From: Amaranthus tricolor
Taxonomy: Eukaryota; Streptophyta; Magnoliopsida; Caryophyllales; Amaranthaceae
Direction of reading: 5' to 3'
DNA: 64,000 nucleotides
Assembly: GCF_026212465.1 (NCBI RefSeq)
Contig: NC_080048.1
Span: 35,116,422-35,180,421, forward strand
Positions 46,320 through 59,151 of the stretch are shown here, one piece after another (position 1 is the first letter of the stretch; the number at the start of each line of letters is the position of its first letter). Made by a program: the position numbers and the translations under genes. The notes below the pieces were generated by a model. It did no database searches. It was given only the letters and a program-made list of their open reading frames with translations, and was not told where the DNA came from.

Positions 46320-49300
46320 ATGGAAAAATTGAAGGCAATGCCAGTGATAATCGGAGGGATGGTTTTTGATATTCATGCCACTACTTCTATACCTTCTACG
46401 TTCAAAACCACTACTCCTGGCAAGGTTTGCTTTCTTTTTTTTGTTTGTTTTTCCTTTTATTTCTTCAAATTTTTGTATATCTTTTTCTTCGTTTCCCGCC
46501 TCCCTAATTTTCATAGTTCAATTGGTGGGTAATGGGTTTGACATGAGCAATTGGGTGATGGAGTAGAAGTATAATGATGAGGAATAAATCCCTCTTTTCC
46601 CTTATAAAATTAGGCTGTTGGGTAAATTTCATAAATTAGTTGTTGGATGAGGGTTAGAAATGAGCAATTGGGTAATGGAGTAGAATTATGATGATAAGAA
46701 ACAAGTTCCCCTTTCCCCTTTAAAAATTAGGTGATTGGGTGAATTTCCTAATCAATTGGTGGATTAGGGTTAGAAATGAGCAATTGGGTTATGAAATAGA
46801 AGTATAATGATGAGGAACAAATCCCCCTTTCCCCTTTAAAAATTAGGTAATTGGGTGAGTTTCATAATTCAATTGGTGGGTTAGGGTTCGAAATGAGCAA
46901 TTGGGTTCGAAATAGAAGTATAATGATGAGGAACAAACCACTCTAAAGATATCATCTTTTTTTTTCTCTGCAGATTGAATTTATGCTAGGAGGTGTAGCA
47001 AGAAATATTGCTGAGTGCCTGTTAAAGCTCGGAACAAAGTCCTTCTTGATTAGTGCTCTGGGATGTGACCTAGCAGGTTCTGCATTACTTTGTTTACTGA
47101 AGGTGCATCTTGAATTTCTTGAAATTGTTTTTACCCAACTGCCATTTTTGAATCCTGCATTAGACTACTGGTGTTTCTGCTGCGTACTTGATGAGGCCAT
47201 GTTTTTGAAAGTTCTAGCTCTATCAAAATCATTGTCATACTATTAAACTTTTGTTGCAACTTCTTTTTGTCAAATAGCTAGATTCTAGCTTGTGTGTCTG
47301 ATTTTTTGTTCATCATTTTTACGTTATGTTTGTCATTCTAGTTCGAGTGTATGAGTGTTATATTTTTTGAGTATTATATACAGTTGGTCATATTATGGCA
47401 AAAATGACACATTTTGCTTTTTGAAACAGGAGACCTGTTATTGGAACAATGGAAATCTGCTGGGTTACTGACAGAAGGTGGGGTTCTTTTGTACAACTTG
47501 ATTGCCATTATGCAACTTATTAGTTTCATTTGACTTTTCACCAACTTTTAGGTGGGTCAACTGAGACCACTTGATAAGGAGAGAGTGGAGTTTAAGTATG
47601 TTGTTATTACATCATTAGATTAATTATTCCTTCCAAAATCTGATTTTTCCCCAAAATCTGAAAAACAGTAAATGGACCCAAAATTTCACCAATTTACTCC
47701 CTCCTAAACAGAAAATTAGAAGTAAGAACAAAGCATTTTGAATTACACAATCAAAGACTAATCAAAATTCATAATTAAGGATACATTACATTAAATTGTT
47801 CCAAATGAAAAAAATTACGTAGATCGAAACCAGAGTTCGTTTCTTGAACTCGGAAACAAACCCAATCAACAAAAATCGAATCCAAAGTTGAAGAAACAAA
47901 CCCAGATCCATGGTTTCGATTGGAAAAACAAATGCAGAATCAAACAACCTAGAGTTAAAGAAACAAACCCAAACAATACAAATCGAAACCAAATAATCCC
48001 AAACAATACAAATATTTTGAAGCAACAAAAATTGAAACCAAAGATGAAGAAACTAAATTAAGTGCATCATCATTTGTACTAGTTGGTTGTGGTGGCCTAG
48101 GATCAAGGAGTCTATTCTATAAATTCATTCTCCTACGATATTGTTCTTCATAATGTCTTGTGGAGATGTATCATCATCCACTAGCAAGTGAATAAAATGA
48201 TTACCATTGACTATACGTATGTGTATAACTTCGTGTATTCCATTTGCTCTTGGATTTTTCCTTATCGGAAGAATCAATACATTGTGATCGGTGTTAGGCT
48301 GTAGATGTTAAGATAAGTCGCTGCAGAATACAAGCCACACAGAGCTTTTTAACCATTGTTGAATAGTTTTCGATCCTTTACAATGACCTCAACCTCATGT
48401 AACTAAGTTATAATGTCCTGTATTAGTTTTCAGTTTAAATCAATTACCCTATGAGCACCTCCTATCTCAGTTATGGATATTGCTCTAAGTTCTCAATTAC
48501 CATCTCCATCAATATCAATCCAATCAAAACATAAGGAATGATGATATGAGGAATAGCTTATGGACATGAAAATCGAGAAAAATCTCCACATGTTGAATTT
48601 GTAAAACATGAAATATTGTAGTTAGAAATAATTAACATTGGCAATATATATTAAAAATAACATCAACAACATTCCATTACCCCAATGTCATTAAATAGAC
48701 ATATGTGCGCAATCTTACTCTTATTTGTGACAAAATATATTAAAGAATGAAAATCTAAATGGACATATCGGATAAGTTGACATTGAAGTCAATAGCGGAT
48801 CGCGATCCATATCGTCTACTTGATTGTCCACTTGATGAAGAAGGAGATCAACATCCTTGTTGTCTTGATGAGGACCGTGTTTACTCAAAGGCACTAGGCA
48901 CACCGCACACACATGACTTATGATGTTAGGTCTCCCCCTACATGGTGTTGTGCCTATGTTATCTATGTACGATTTGGGTGAAGAAGGATGGAAATTAGTG
49001 AGGAAAACTTGGTTTTGTAATTGGTGCAATGAAGAAGGAAACAATAACTGAGATGAAGGAAAAGGAGTGGGAATATTGGACAATATGGTTCATCATGGAT
49101 TCATAGTAATGTGTCTCATGCAATGACCATTTTGTTTGTTAACACTGCCGAGGAAATTCAGAAATAAATTTGGAAAATATCATCTTGGATCTTGGTGCTA
49201 GGAGAAGGTGTTAGCCTTTGGGTGTGAAGGGTACTAAAAAAAGAAAGAAAACCTTACTATCCTTAACGTGTGATGTACGCCAAAACTTAGATAAAATAAA

Positions 49301-52300
49301 ATTCTAAAAACTAGAAGAGAACATAGTAAAAAAATACAAGATAAAATAAATAAAAACAATAAATAAAGTGAATCTGGTGGGGGCTTGCATCGCATGGGCT
49401 TCTAACGTGCTATAAGGTGCTTTCAGGCGCTCGTCTGGAGGAATCGCTTCACCTATCCTAGTATCCTTATTAAAGCGCTCAACCCATTAAACACCAATGT
49501 CTCATGCTTTAAGCATGCCTAAGTGCGCTTTTGATTTATAACTAAGCCAATAGCATTCATCATATTATTACAACCTTAAAATTTAAAACACTTTACAAAT
49601 GGCAATCACTATAGAGACATTATCTATACCAATTTCAATCATCCTTAATACTTAGTAGTAATTTTGGCTTCTCTTTTATATAAATCTTACGTATCTACTC
49701 TTTCTGCAACAGTAATTCACATGGAGATAGGGGGTTTGGGAAAGCATATGTCTGTATATATGACCTTAATAGGTGTATTGTTTGTTGAGATTATTTAGAG
49801 AAGATAACCAATTGTTTGGATAATGCGTCTATTTTTCTATTGAAAATTCTTTCTTTAGGCCCTTGTTTTAAAATGATTGTACTAATACTTTGCACCTATA
49901 TTACTCGGACTCATATATACATGTCTAAGATGGATACATATCCAAGTGTTAGACTTGCCTTTTTTGTGACAACTTCCAAATATTTTCAACCAAATTGAAA
50001 TGTTCAAGTGTCAAGGGTCCAAGATACATGAATTGAAATGAAGAGTCTGCTCAAAGCCTTGCAATAAATAAGTAGACAATACTTTTGGTCGGATATTTGA
50101 TGCAGTTTGTTATAAAAGTATTCCTACTTGAGAAATTGTGTTATAGAGATGCTTTAAACTTCTTTAGCTTTTGTATCAATTTATTTGCACAATTATAGTT
50201 CCACTTAGTGTCATATGATTTGCTACTGTTCTCTTGAATAGCGAATCCAATAAAGGGAATTAAGGTCAGTTTTGAGCTATTTTAGGATCATTTCAATTGA
50301 ATTGCGGATTAAAAAACGAATTAGTTGGCGATATCATGTCACACTGGTTCCACTTAGTATTTAAGTTGCACACTTGATAATTTTAGTGATTACCTGTCTC
50401 AGGTCAAAGGCATTACTAATAGACCTTATCAGAGTATTGAACAGAAAATAAGGAAGCTTGACATTACTCTAGTAGTTAGTTCTATTTTCATCTAAGGATA
50501 CAATGGATGAATGAAACTTTTGCTTGTTCTTATTCTTAAGGATTCATTAATCAGGTATACAACGGGGCTTGGACATTACTACTGCTTCTGTATGCAACAT
50601 GTTCGATGTAAATGGAGATTTGACAGCAGGTGTTGCTAGTGTGGAAACAATTGTGAGTAATACGATTCATCATTTTGGTCACTTGATATGTGTATGTTTA
50701 TTTTTCGTTCATCAAGGAGTTCAAGGGATAACATGTCTTGCTGCTTCAAATTCAGGAAAGATATGTCACTCCTAAATGGATTCAGCAATTCAAGACTATT
50801 GTATACCCTGCTCCCCTGATGTTGGTTGATGCTAATTTGAGCCCTGAAGCTTTAGAGGCTTCATGTAAATGTAAGTTCTCATTTCTTTGTGGTCATTTGA
50901 GATGTCATAGGGAGCCAAAAAGGCAGTCACTTTGAATGAAAGATTGAATATAATCCCTAAAAAGAAGAGATCTTTAAGAACTAATTCTAGTAATCCTTCT
51001 TTGTTTAATTTGAAATCTTCATCCTCCATAAATGATGTTGATGAAGAAATGACAGAAGCTGCTGATATACTGTTATTGTTTGCTTCTGCTGGGGTTGTGC
51101 TTAATTCTGTTGGTAAACTTATAAATGAAGATGATCAAGGGGTGAAAATATTCAAAAAGAGAAGAGTTAATCTAACATTTTTGTTGAATGGAGATGATAA
51201 TGAAAATGGATCAAGTGTCAATCATGATCATAATACTGATTTATTTTGCAGTCAAATGAATAATAAAAACCAGATTTTATGGCTTGCATTACCTGCGTAA
51301 GATAAATAAGAAAGAGAAGACAATGTTTGATTCTGGTGAAGTTTTGGGTGAGCATAAAATAGACGAGGAAGATGTAGTAGCTGCTCAACTAGGGAAAAAT
51401 CTATCAGATCAGAAGGAATCATGTTATGATGACTTGATGCAACAGCATGTGGAAGGAAAGGAGAATGGTGATGATCATACTTAATTCAGGAAATTAACTC
51501 ATACTAACAAATAGCTTTTTGTCGAATACTAACTCATCTTCGGAACAATTTGTTGATTTTTCATCTTTTTGATGTAGATCTAGCATAAATAAAATGATAT
51601 ATAACTAAGTAAACCAGCAGAAAAGATGAAAATACTAGATTTACATCTTGAATACGAAAAAGAACAGTTATATATCATTTTATTTATGCTTCAAATGACA
51701 AGAATAACCTACATCATATATCTCTATCTATTTGTTAAAAGATGAATCTCTCTATTCATTAATTGAACTACCACATTACAATTAATGAAAAAATCAACAA
51801 ATTGTTCCGAAGATGAGTTAGTATGCGACAATAAGCTATTTGTTGGTATGAGTTAGTTTCCTGAATTAAGTATGATCATCACCATTCTCCTTTCCTTCCA
51901 TATGCTGTTGCATTAAGTCACCACAACATGCTTCCTTCTGATCTGATGGATTTTTTCCTTGTTGGACTGCTACTACATCTTCCTCGTCTATCTTATGTTC
52001 AACCAAAGCTTCACCATAATCAAACATTGTCTTTTTTTTTCTTATTTGCCTTACGCACGTAATGCAAGCCATAAAATCTGGTTTCATTATTCATTTGATT
52101 GCAAAGTAAATCAGTATTATGATCATGATTGACACTTGATCCATTTTCATTATCATCTCCATTCGAAAAAAATATTAGATTCACTTTTTTCTTTTTGAAT
52201 ATTTTCATCCCTTGATCATCATCTTCATTTTTACGTTTACCAGCAGAATTAAGCACAACCCCAGCAGAAGCAAACAATAACAATATATCAGCAGCTTCTG

Positions 52301-55300
52301 TCATTTCTTCATCAACATCATTTACAGAAGATGAAGATTTCAAATTAAACAAAAGAGGATTACTAGAATTAGTGCTTAAAAATCTCTTCTTTTTAGGGAT
52401 TATATTCAATCTTTCATTCAAAGTGACTGCCTTTTTTGGCTCCCTATCACATCTCAGTCTAAATTCTGAATGGTAGTTGAACTTTTACATTCCGGATTTC
52501 ATTTCTTCGGTACGCATCAGAAATTTTTTTGTTCTGCACTGAAATTATCCTATCATACCTTTGTCTTTTCATTGTGTTTGTAATCTTTGTATTCTCTTTA
52601 ATGAAATAAATGCACATTTCGGATTGTAATCCAAGTTTTCTGTTCCTCTATAAAATTCACTTTATTAATTTTGGATATTTATTGTTGCAGCAATTTTTCC
52701 GTAACAACTGCTGTACCACAGTAACGTCATTATATGGTAAATCAGCCCGTTCAAACTCTGCCTAATGGAAATGAAACATTGCTGTACATTGTTTCTTTTT
52801 TGATACTCAAAGGCATAGCTATCATTAATCTGCGTTTGACTCTCTTTTGGAGCATCAAGAAAGTAACAATTTACTGCCAATATTCCATTTGGCAGAATTT
52901 ATAATGAGTTGCTTTAATGATTCTAGTGTGGTAAAGCAGTTGTACTGGAAATTTTATGTTTGTTGTCTCTTTTTTGCTGCGGTACATGTGAGGCATTGAA
53001 CTAAAACTTGGAGGTAGTATTATTCATGTGATTACTTAGGCCTTAGAATTAACTCATTAAGGATTCAACTCATTAAGGACGTGTGAGCTTTTCATTTCAG
53101 TGGCCACTAATTTGGATGTCCCAGTTTGGTTTGAGCCAGTTTCAGTCGCAAAATCTAAAAGAGTATCTACAGTTGCCAAATATGTGAGTATCTAGATTTT
53201 CTTGCTATATTGCATTAGAAGTTAAATAAATTTGAAATACAACAAATACGAGTTGGATATAGAACCAGATATCAAGAAATGCTCACTCTTGTGGAGATAC
53301 CAATATCTCGACTCAACACTTAAACAGTTTAATTGTGAAATGATGTAGACTTTATATAATAACTTTAATACTACTGAGAACAAGAGGTGCTGAAGTCTGA
53401 ACAGCTTAAAAGTGTTGCAATTCCATGTGATGCTACCCAACATTAGTGTTGTCTACCTTGTTCTTGAAACTTAAAAATAGTAACCTTTTTTTCTACCATG
53501 ATCTTCATACTATTTACCTTTTATTAGATTACCTTTGCCTCTCCGAACGAGCATGAACTTTTCTCAATGGCGAATTCTTTGTCTCATGAAAATCGGTTTA
53601 GTCCTATCCGGAGGGATCAAGACAAAATGAATGCTTCCATAGAGTCCTTGTTCAAAGAGCTGAAACCGGCTATCATAGTCCTGCTGGAGAAAGGTATTAA
53701 GTTTGTCTTAGTGACACTTGGACCCGATGGTGCACTCCTATGCTCTGGCATCGGGCCATCTGGTTTAAAGATGTGCTTAGCTGGCACACAAGTTTTTGAT
53801 GGAAATCGAGAGCTTTTTGATATGGTGAGCGTAAGATGCCCAACAAATCAGTATTTGTGCCCTAAACCATATAAAACATCGTCTCAGTTATTTGTAATGC
53901 ATTTCCCAGCTCTTCCTGCAACAGTTGGGAGAGTTAGTGGTGCTGGAGATTGTTTAGTTGGTGGGATTCTTGCATCATTGTGTTCGGGTTTGAATGTTAT
54001 GCAAAGTGTAGCTGTCGGTGTTGCTGCTGCTAAAGCTGCCATCGAGGTGGAAACCAATGTGCCTTACAAATATGATTTATCAGCAGTTGCAGGTACTACC
54101 TTACTTGGCTTTCTGATCTGGTTGTCATTACTCAATTTTCATGTTTTTATTAGACACTGTTTGCAATGTTTTATTATATTACTATTATAATTAATATTAT
54201 TTAGGAATTAATAATCCCACCTTTTGCTCGTCTATTGTGAATAATCCACCTTTAGATTATTTTTCTATTAATCCAACATTTGCCCTTAGTTCGCTGTGAA
54301 TAATCCAACCTATTAAACCTTTGTCTTAGGTTGTTGGTAGCATATCCTATTATTACCTATTATTAGTAACTAGATATTCACCCGCATTATGAATGGAATT
54401 CATAGAATTCATTTCAATTATGTATGTATTAAACCAATAACATAAGTATATACATGAAACAAATGTAAGTTTAACCACGACTACAAAAAATATTAATCGT
54501 ATTTTAACATAACCAAAAATACCAATTATTATGTGATTATATATTATCAATTATAATACAAATATATTTAAAATATTTATCAAAGTAAATAAACTGTTTA
54601 TCAACTTGGTGTAATAACCATTACATACTGCAATGAAAATACAAAATAGTTAAAAAAAAAATTCTAGAAGTCAGTAAGTAACTCAAATGAAAGTACCCAC
54701 CTACATAAGATTCCCTTACTAAGATGGTTATGATCAAAATATTAAAAATAAAAATCGAAAAATCACACATGACATTATATAAAGGGCATAATCAAATCAT
54801 TTTTTGAAGAATGATTTGATTATACCATTTGTAATCATTAATCTTGAAAAATTGGATTTTTTAATCAAACATGACAAAAAAAAAAAAAAAAAAGAGATAA
54901 AGGAGTATCAATCTCCTGAGGCATGTGATTGGTATGCCCTCTTAAGGGATTTTCGCAAGCTGCCAAGCTGGTAATACAAATAATACGAAGAAATTGATCA
55001 TAATGTGAAGAAATTGATTCAAATATAAGGTGCAGTTAACTTGGAAATTTTGATCTTTTATTGCATACCATTTACCAGCTAACTAACTGGATACATACTA
55101 CATCTTAATAATAATTAGAGATACTCCTTAATAAACTCCTTATTTAAATAATCAAAATAAGTAACATAAATTGTTGTGAGAGACCGTCTTTAAAGAGACG
55201 GTCTCAATTGGGTCGACCCAGTATATTTTTAAAAAAGTACAAAAACATAAATTGTTGTGAGAAAGAGACGGTCTCAACTGCACACTTACTTGGTAGGGTC

Positions 55301-57147
55301 TTAGGATATCTTAAGTAAACATTTAGGATACGTCAAATAGGGGTTAACAGTATTCAAGTAGATGTTTTAAACATGCTGAAGTTGTCCAGTTGGTGTTATA
55401 TGCTGTAAGTGTCTAGGTCATTTGTTGTAAGGGTTTAGGTTATGTGTTGTAGGTAGGTGTTTAGGTTATTTTCCGTATGTGTTTTTGTTATGTGCGTAGT
55501 TATTTTTGTTATGTCCTATTGGTGTTAAGGTTATTTGTTGTATATATTGAGTTTATGTTATGTGCTTTAAGTGTTTAGGTTATTTGTTGTTGGAGTTAAT
55601 GTTCTGTGTTGTAGGTATTTATACGTCTACTTTAATATATAAAATACCTACCAAAAATGTAGTAGATGTTTGTAAAATGCGTGCGCGTAGTATACAAAAT
55701 ACCTACCAAAGAGATAGTCTCTCAAGAGACCTTTTGAATATGTAATACTATAATAAAAGCTACAAAAGAGACCTTTTGAATAAGTAAGACTACAAACCAA
55801 GCCATAAATGATGTTTTCACGCGCGTATTAGTCTTGCGTCAAATGGTCAAATGTATTTCCGTAAAGTTTATTATCGCAATCAAAACCATAATTGCGAGTT
55901 AGTGCATTACGGATTGAGATTATCAAGGTGTTCAAAAGTGTCTTTATTGATGGTTTATAAGCTAAAATAAGTTAGTTAGCACATAGATAAATGACTAAAT
56001 CTAATGTGCATTGAGCTAGAAGAAACATTATTCTTTTATAAGCATTGATAAAGAGAGTCGTCACCCTAATCGTCCCTTGTATATTACAATAAATCAAGGA
56101 CTTTAAACTTAGCTAATAAATGTTCTTTAATCAGAAAAATTAAGATATGATAATGTTGACAATGCAATAAATTTATATGAAAACCCCAAAATATAATGAT
56201 CTTAAAACATTATTTCACACAAACAAAAATATCAAAAAATTACCATTTTGTTAGTTTTCCAATAAAGTCAATATCTTCAAAAACCAACACCTTCATATAT
56301 GATTAAAAAAAATACACTTTGGAATTCAACCAAAATACCAAAAACAAATTAGCTCCCTAAATGAAAAAAAAAAGCCCAAAATTAATCATGGGCAAGATTT
56401 GATTCTAGAAAAATAGAGCATTTGTAACAAGAAAAATAGTAATAAAAAAAGAACAGTGAAAATTAACCAAAATTTAGAGTATTTGATTGAAATCTTTATT
56501 GAGAAAGTCTGAAAAATTTTCAAAAAATTTGCCAAATGAGTAAAATAGATTCATCTTATTCAGAATAATTATAGAATGAAAGGAAAATATTTTAAAGGAA
56601 TTAAAGGAATCTAATGATCAACATTTTTAATGACTTACCTGCAAAAGTTTTTGAGCTTATTGCAACTAACGGTGAGACGTTCGTAAAACCATTCACATTG
56701 ATCGCTAAGTGACCACTGCATTAATTCATTCATGACTAGGAATTGATCTAATTATGATAAAATCACACAATTCTAATGAATTTAATAAAATTGTTTATGT
56801 TTATGTTTATATCTCACGAATGGACAAAATTAAATACCAAAAAAATTTCTTAAAATAACCATTTAGAAGAATTGGGCGGGAAAACTTCTGTTGATAGAGT
56901 GATATGTGTCATATTCTCTGTTTAGTATAGTATAGTATATGATGATAGGTATGTTGTAGGCAAATGTATGATGAAGGTTATATTATTTGAAAATAATCGA
57001 AAGGTATGGAGTATTCACAACAAATAGGTGAAAGGTTGAATTATTAATGTCAAATTTTCCTAATTTGGTTTAATTTCTAAAAATGCAGATGATACAGGTA
57101 GAGTATACAATGCTGCCAGAGTCTTGTTCCACAAATCTATGTTGTAA
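46320..57147 (+). CDS. PUKI: pseudouridine kinase (PfkB family), peroxisomal type
   Basis: Eight exons join in frame to 391 aa: 46320-46424, 46974-47076, 47430-47477, 50555-50652, 50756-50870, 53101-53183, 53528-54092 and 57089-57147. All introns are GT/AG. The protein begins MEKLKAMPVIIGGMVFDIHA and has the PfkB signatures GGVARN (41-46), DANLSP (143-148), TLGPDGALLC (247-256) and the catalytic GAGDCLVGG (322-330; Asp325 is the general base). It phosphorylates pseudouridine to pseudouridine 5'-phosphate, which a glycosidase then splits to uracil and ribose phosphate. The C-terminus is SML, a PTS1-like peroxisomal signal, matching the known location of the Arabidopsis enzyme. Length fits the family. 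Introns 3, 5 and 7 are large and full of repeats. The coding part shows no lesion. Confidence 0.93.
46500..46945. repeat. ~117-bp tandem repeat in PUKI intron 1
   Basis: GAGCAATTGGGT recurs at 46545, 46662, 46778 and 46895, with shared TATAATGATGAGGAA and CAATTGGTGGGTTAGGGTT words between. The array fills most of the intron and ends about 30 bp before the exon 2 acceptor. Confidence 0.93.
48140..48535 (-). pseudogene. possible OTU-type cysteine protease remnant in PUKI intron 3
   Basis: The minus strand, across stops and frameshifts, reads DWIDIDGDGN-stop-ELRAISI, resembling the OTU catalytic loop (D-G-N-C-x-x-R-A-I-S; Cys appears lost). Further on it reads LILPIRKNPRANGIHEVIHI followed by RIVNGNHFIHLLVDDDTSP, resembling the OTU His region (GFVNGNHFIQV). 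OTU domains occur as second genes in some plant MULEs. The rest of intron 3 (47480-50550), including a 120-codon minus-strand frame at 48721-49083, is unassigned. Confidence 0.45.
50896..52457. repeat. long inverted repeat (foldback) in PUKI intron 5
   Basis: Left arm 50896-51563 and right arm 51785-52457 are inverted copies of about 670 bp, separated by about 220 bp that itself contains a small stem (51578-51611 with 51667-51696). Each arm carries the same protein-like frame (NERLNIIPKKKR, DEEMTEAADILLLFASAGVV, NGSSVNHDHNTDL, then in another frame HKIDEEDVVA and EGKENGDDHT-stop). It is plus-sense on the left and minus-sense on the right. I do not recognise the protein: it is hydrophilic, acidic and Lys/Asn-rich. 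Only the right arm frame extends upstream to EFRLRCDREPKKAV. The left arm begins 26 bp after the exon 5 donor. Confidence 0.92.
55180..55280. repeat. GAGACGGTCTC palindromes, duplicated, in PUKI intron 7
   Basis: AAATTGTTGTGAGA followed by a GAGACGGTCTCAA palindrome occurs twice, the second about 70 bp after the first (55195 and 55265). It is probably part of a small MITE. The rest of intron 7 (54093-57088) is AT-rich with no gene. Confidence 0.6.
55385..55615. repeat. degenerate tandem repeat of ~22-26 bp in PUKI intron 7
   Basis: Loose repetition of GTGTTTAGGTTATTTGTTGTA, about nine copies with many substitutions. Confidence 0.75.
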
Positions 57148-58930
57148 AACTCAGATGAATGACCATTCTATGAATGAATGAATGATCTTCCCCGTTTATG
57201 GGATCGAGATTTTTGATGTTGTAACTTGCAAGCCGAATGCCTGATCGATGAAACCCGAATGCCTGTATGCCGGAGGGGGATCGGCACAGGCAAATAATAT
57301 CTCCATTTTCTTCTAAGACTGATTTTTACTATGAATTTGTTATGTAGTGTAATGATATCAAGCATGAAGAATATGATCGAATGTCATATGGGCATCACCT
57401 TTCCTATTTCTAAGCTTTACCCCAACTACTTGTTTACTCCTATAGTTCCTTTGGAAGCAATTTATCTTATTTTTAATTGTTGTGAGTCTATCTATATATA
57501 ATTATTACTAAAATAAAATATTATTGATGTCATTAACTTTTAAAATTATATATATTATTTTTCTCAACAAAAATCCTTCTAAACTCTGATTAGCAATTCT
57601 AATTCTACTCTAAGAGAGAAAAAAAAACCTTATTCTAATGACCTCTAGAAACCTCTTAATTTACACTTCTAAACTTAGTAAATGGCGCTTATCATCTTTT
57701 AATTTACAAGTCTAAACTTAGTAAATGGCACTTATCATGGGGTGCTATGAATCTTGAAGTTGTAACAGTGTAGAAATAAGATCGCATTACATCGAATTGT
57801 TGTTAGTGCTGTCAAGGTTTTAAAAATTATGAACTAATATTTTTCGTGGTGTAAGGAGTAAAAAAAAATCCTTTTTTTTTGACTGTATCAAGACATATCT
57901 TATAATTTCAACTAATATTTAAATATTATAATAACTATATTACTCTCATTAATTTATCATTGTTTCGTTATGGCGATCGCGACCGCGTTTTTACACAATG
58001 TTGCAACCAACTATATTAGGGGAGATCAGATAAAAGATTTCGCATTACGGGTAATGGTTTCTTGGTGCTTGGAAAAAATAAATTCCCTTATTACCGTGAA
58101 ATGTAGTAAGCATGACAATTTTACTTTATGGTCCTCATGTTTTTATGGGAATTTTATAACCTTATTAACATGATTTTATATATGTTGTTTTTCTACATTT
58201 AATCATTGGATTATATCATTCTCGTTTTTATTGTTAAAGTATATAATATCAGTTGGAGCCTTTAATTATAAACTTAAGCTTTTGATTGAAATTCCAAGAT
58301 ATGTACTCTAACAAACTCTTTCATACGAGCTCTTTGAGTTAGAAGTGTGGATGCAGTATAGCTCATAAATCATATCTAATATTAAATATTCTATTTTAAA
58401 TAAGGAATGGTTGAAAATTAAATTTAACCTTTTGTCAGAATAGTTTTTAATATCATGTTAAAGAACCAACTCAAGCAAATTAAATGGAATATATGAAGCT
58501 TTCTAGCTAGTTCTCATACAATAGAAACCATCTGAAAGGAATAGAAGAAAAATCAATTGTTAGGGTTATAGAAGCACTTAAATACTTAATAATACTTTTT
58601 AGTTTCTAGAATACAACATTAAGTTCTCAGCCACCATTGATAAAAGCAAGTTTTATTCCTCTCTTCTCTTTATTATTGCTGTGCTCTTATCTTCAGTTAG
58701 TGTTCTTGTACTTTTTTATACAGCATATTTTCTTTATTCTCAATACCAATTGTGATTTGTGGTTAAGAGGAATTCATGTTAGGAATCGGAACGCAATGAT
58801 GAATGATTGATGAATGATGAATGATAAATGATAAATGATAAATGATGAATAGAAAGAAGACTTAAACTTGAGCCGATGTCAATTGCTATTTTTTGTGTGT
58901 TTTGTATTGTAATTATTTGATAGATGTCAA
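57148..58930. other. PUKI 3' flank and intergenic DNA
   Basis: 57148-57400 probably holds the PUKI 3' UTR (GC-richer, then TATGTAGTGTAATGATATC). Beyond it there is AT-rich DNA without a recognised gene. A duplicated AAACTTAGTAAATGGC at 57673 and 57713 and a run of ATGAATGAT/ATAAATGAT units at 58797-58850 are the only patterns. Confidence 0.55.
58797..58850. repeat. 7-bp minisatellite (GATGAAT / GATAAAT)n
   Basis: Roughly seven tandem copies of a heptamer about 350 bp upstream of the phosphoglycerate mutase start codon, in its promoter region. Confidence 0.9.
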
Positions 58931-58934
58931 ATAT

Positions 58935-59151
58935 TATAAATGATAATTAGTGTTAGATTTTAAGACTGCCGCCTTGCTTCATCGATTGATCGAGATTTCG
59001 CTTTTTTACTTGATTCTACTGTCCTGGTATGTGTATTTGTTTGTTTGTTGATCTGGTATGCTTGTTCGGATTGTTGTCCGCTTGTTACTTAATTTATGTA
59101 TTTAGTTTTAGATTTGTGATAGGGTTTTGTTTTCTTATCAGAGAAACCGAT
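58935..59151 (+). promoter_or_regulatory. iPGAM core promoter, leader and 5' UTR intron
   Basis: TATAAA at 58935-58940 lies ahead of a GC-richer leader (GACTGCCGCCTTGC...). A good donor CCTG|GTATGT at 59027 and acceptor TTCTTATCAG at 59141 define a 115-bp intron in the leader, leaving AGAAACCGAT before ATG 59152. Leader introns are common in plant glycolytic genes. The TATA assignment is by position only. Confidence 0.55.

Noticed and set aside
48721..49083. 120-codon minus-strand frame in PUKI intron 3
   Set aside because: No recognisable domain, Pro/Ser-rich at the start, no splice or promoter context; could be transposon debris but nothing supports a gene.
57970..58173. 67-codon frame MAIATAFLHNV between PUKI and iPGAM
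   Set aside because: Short, no family signature, AT-rich surroundings and no introns or promoter that point to a gene.
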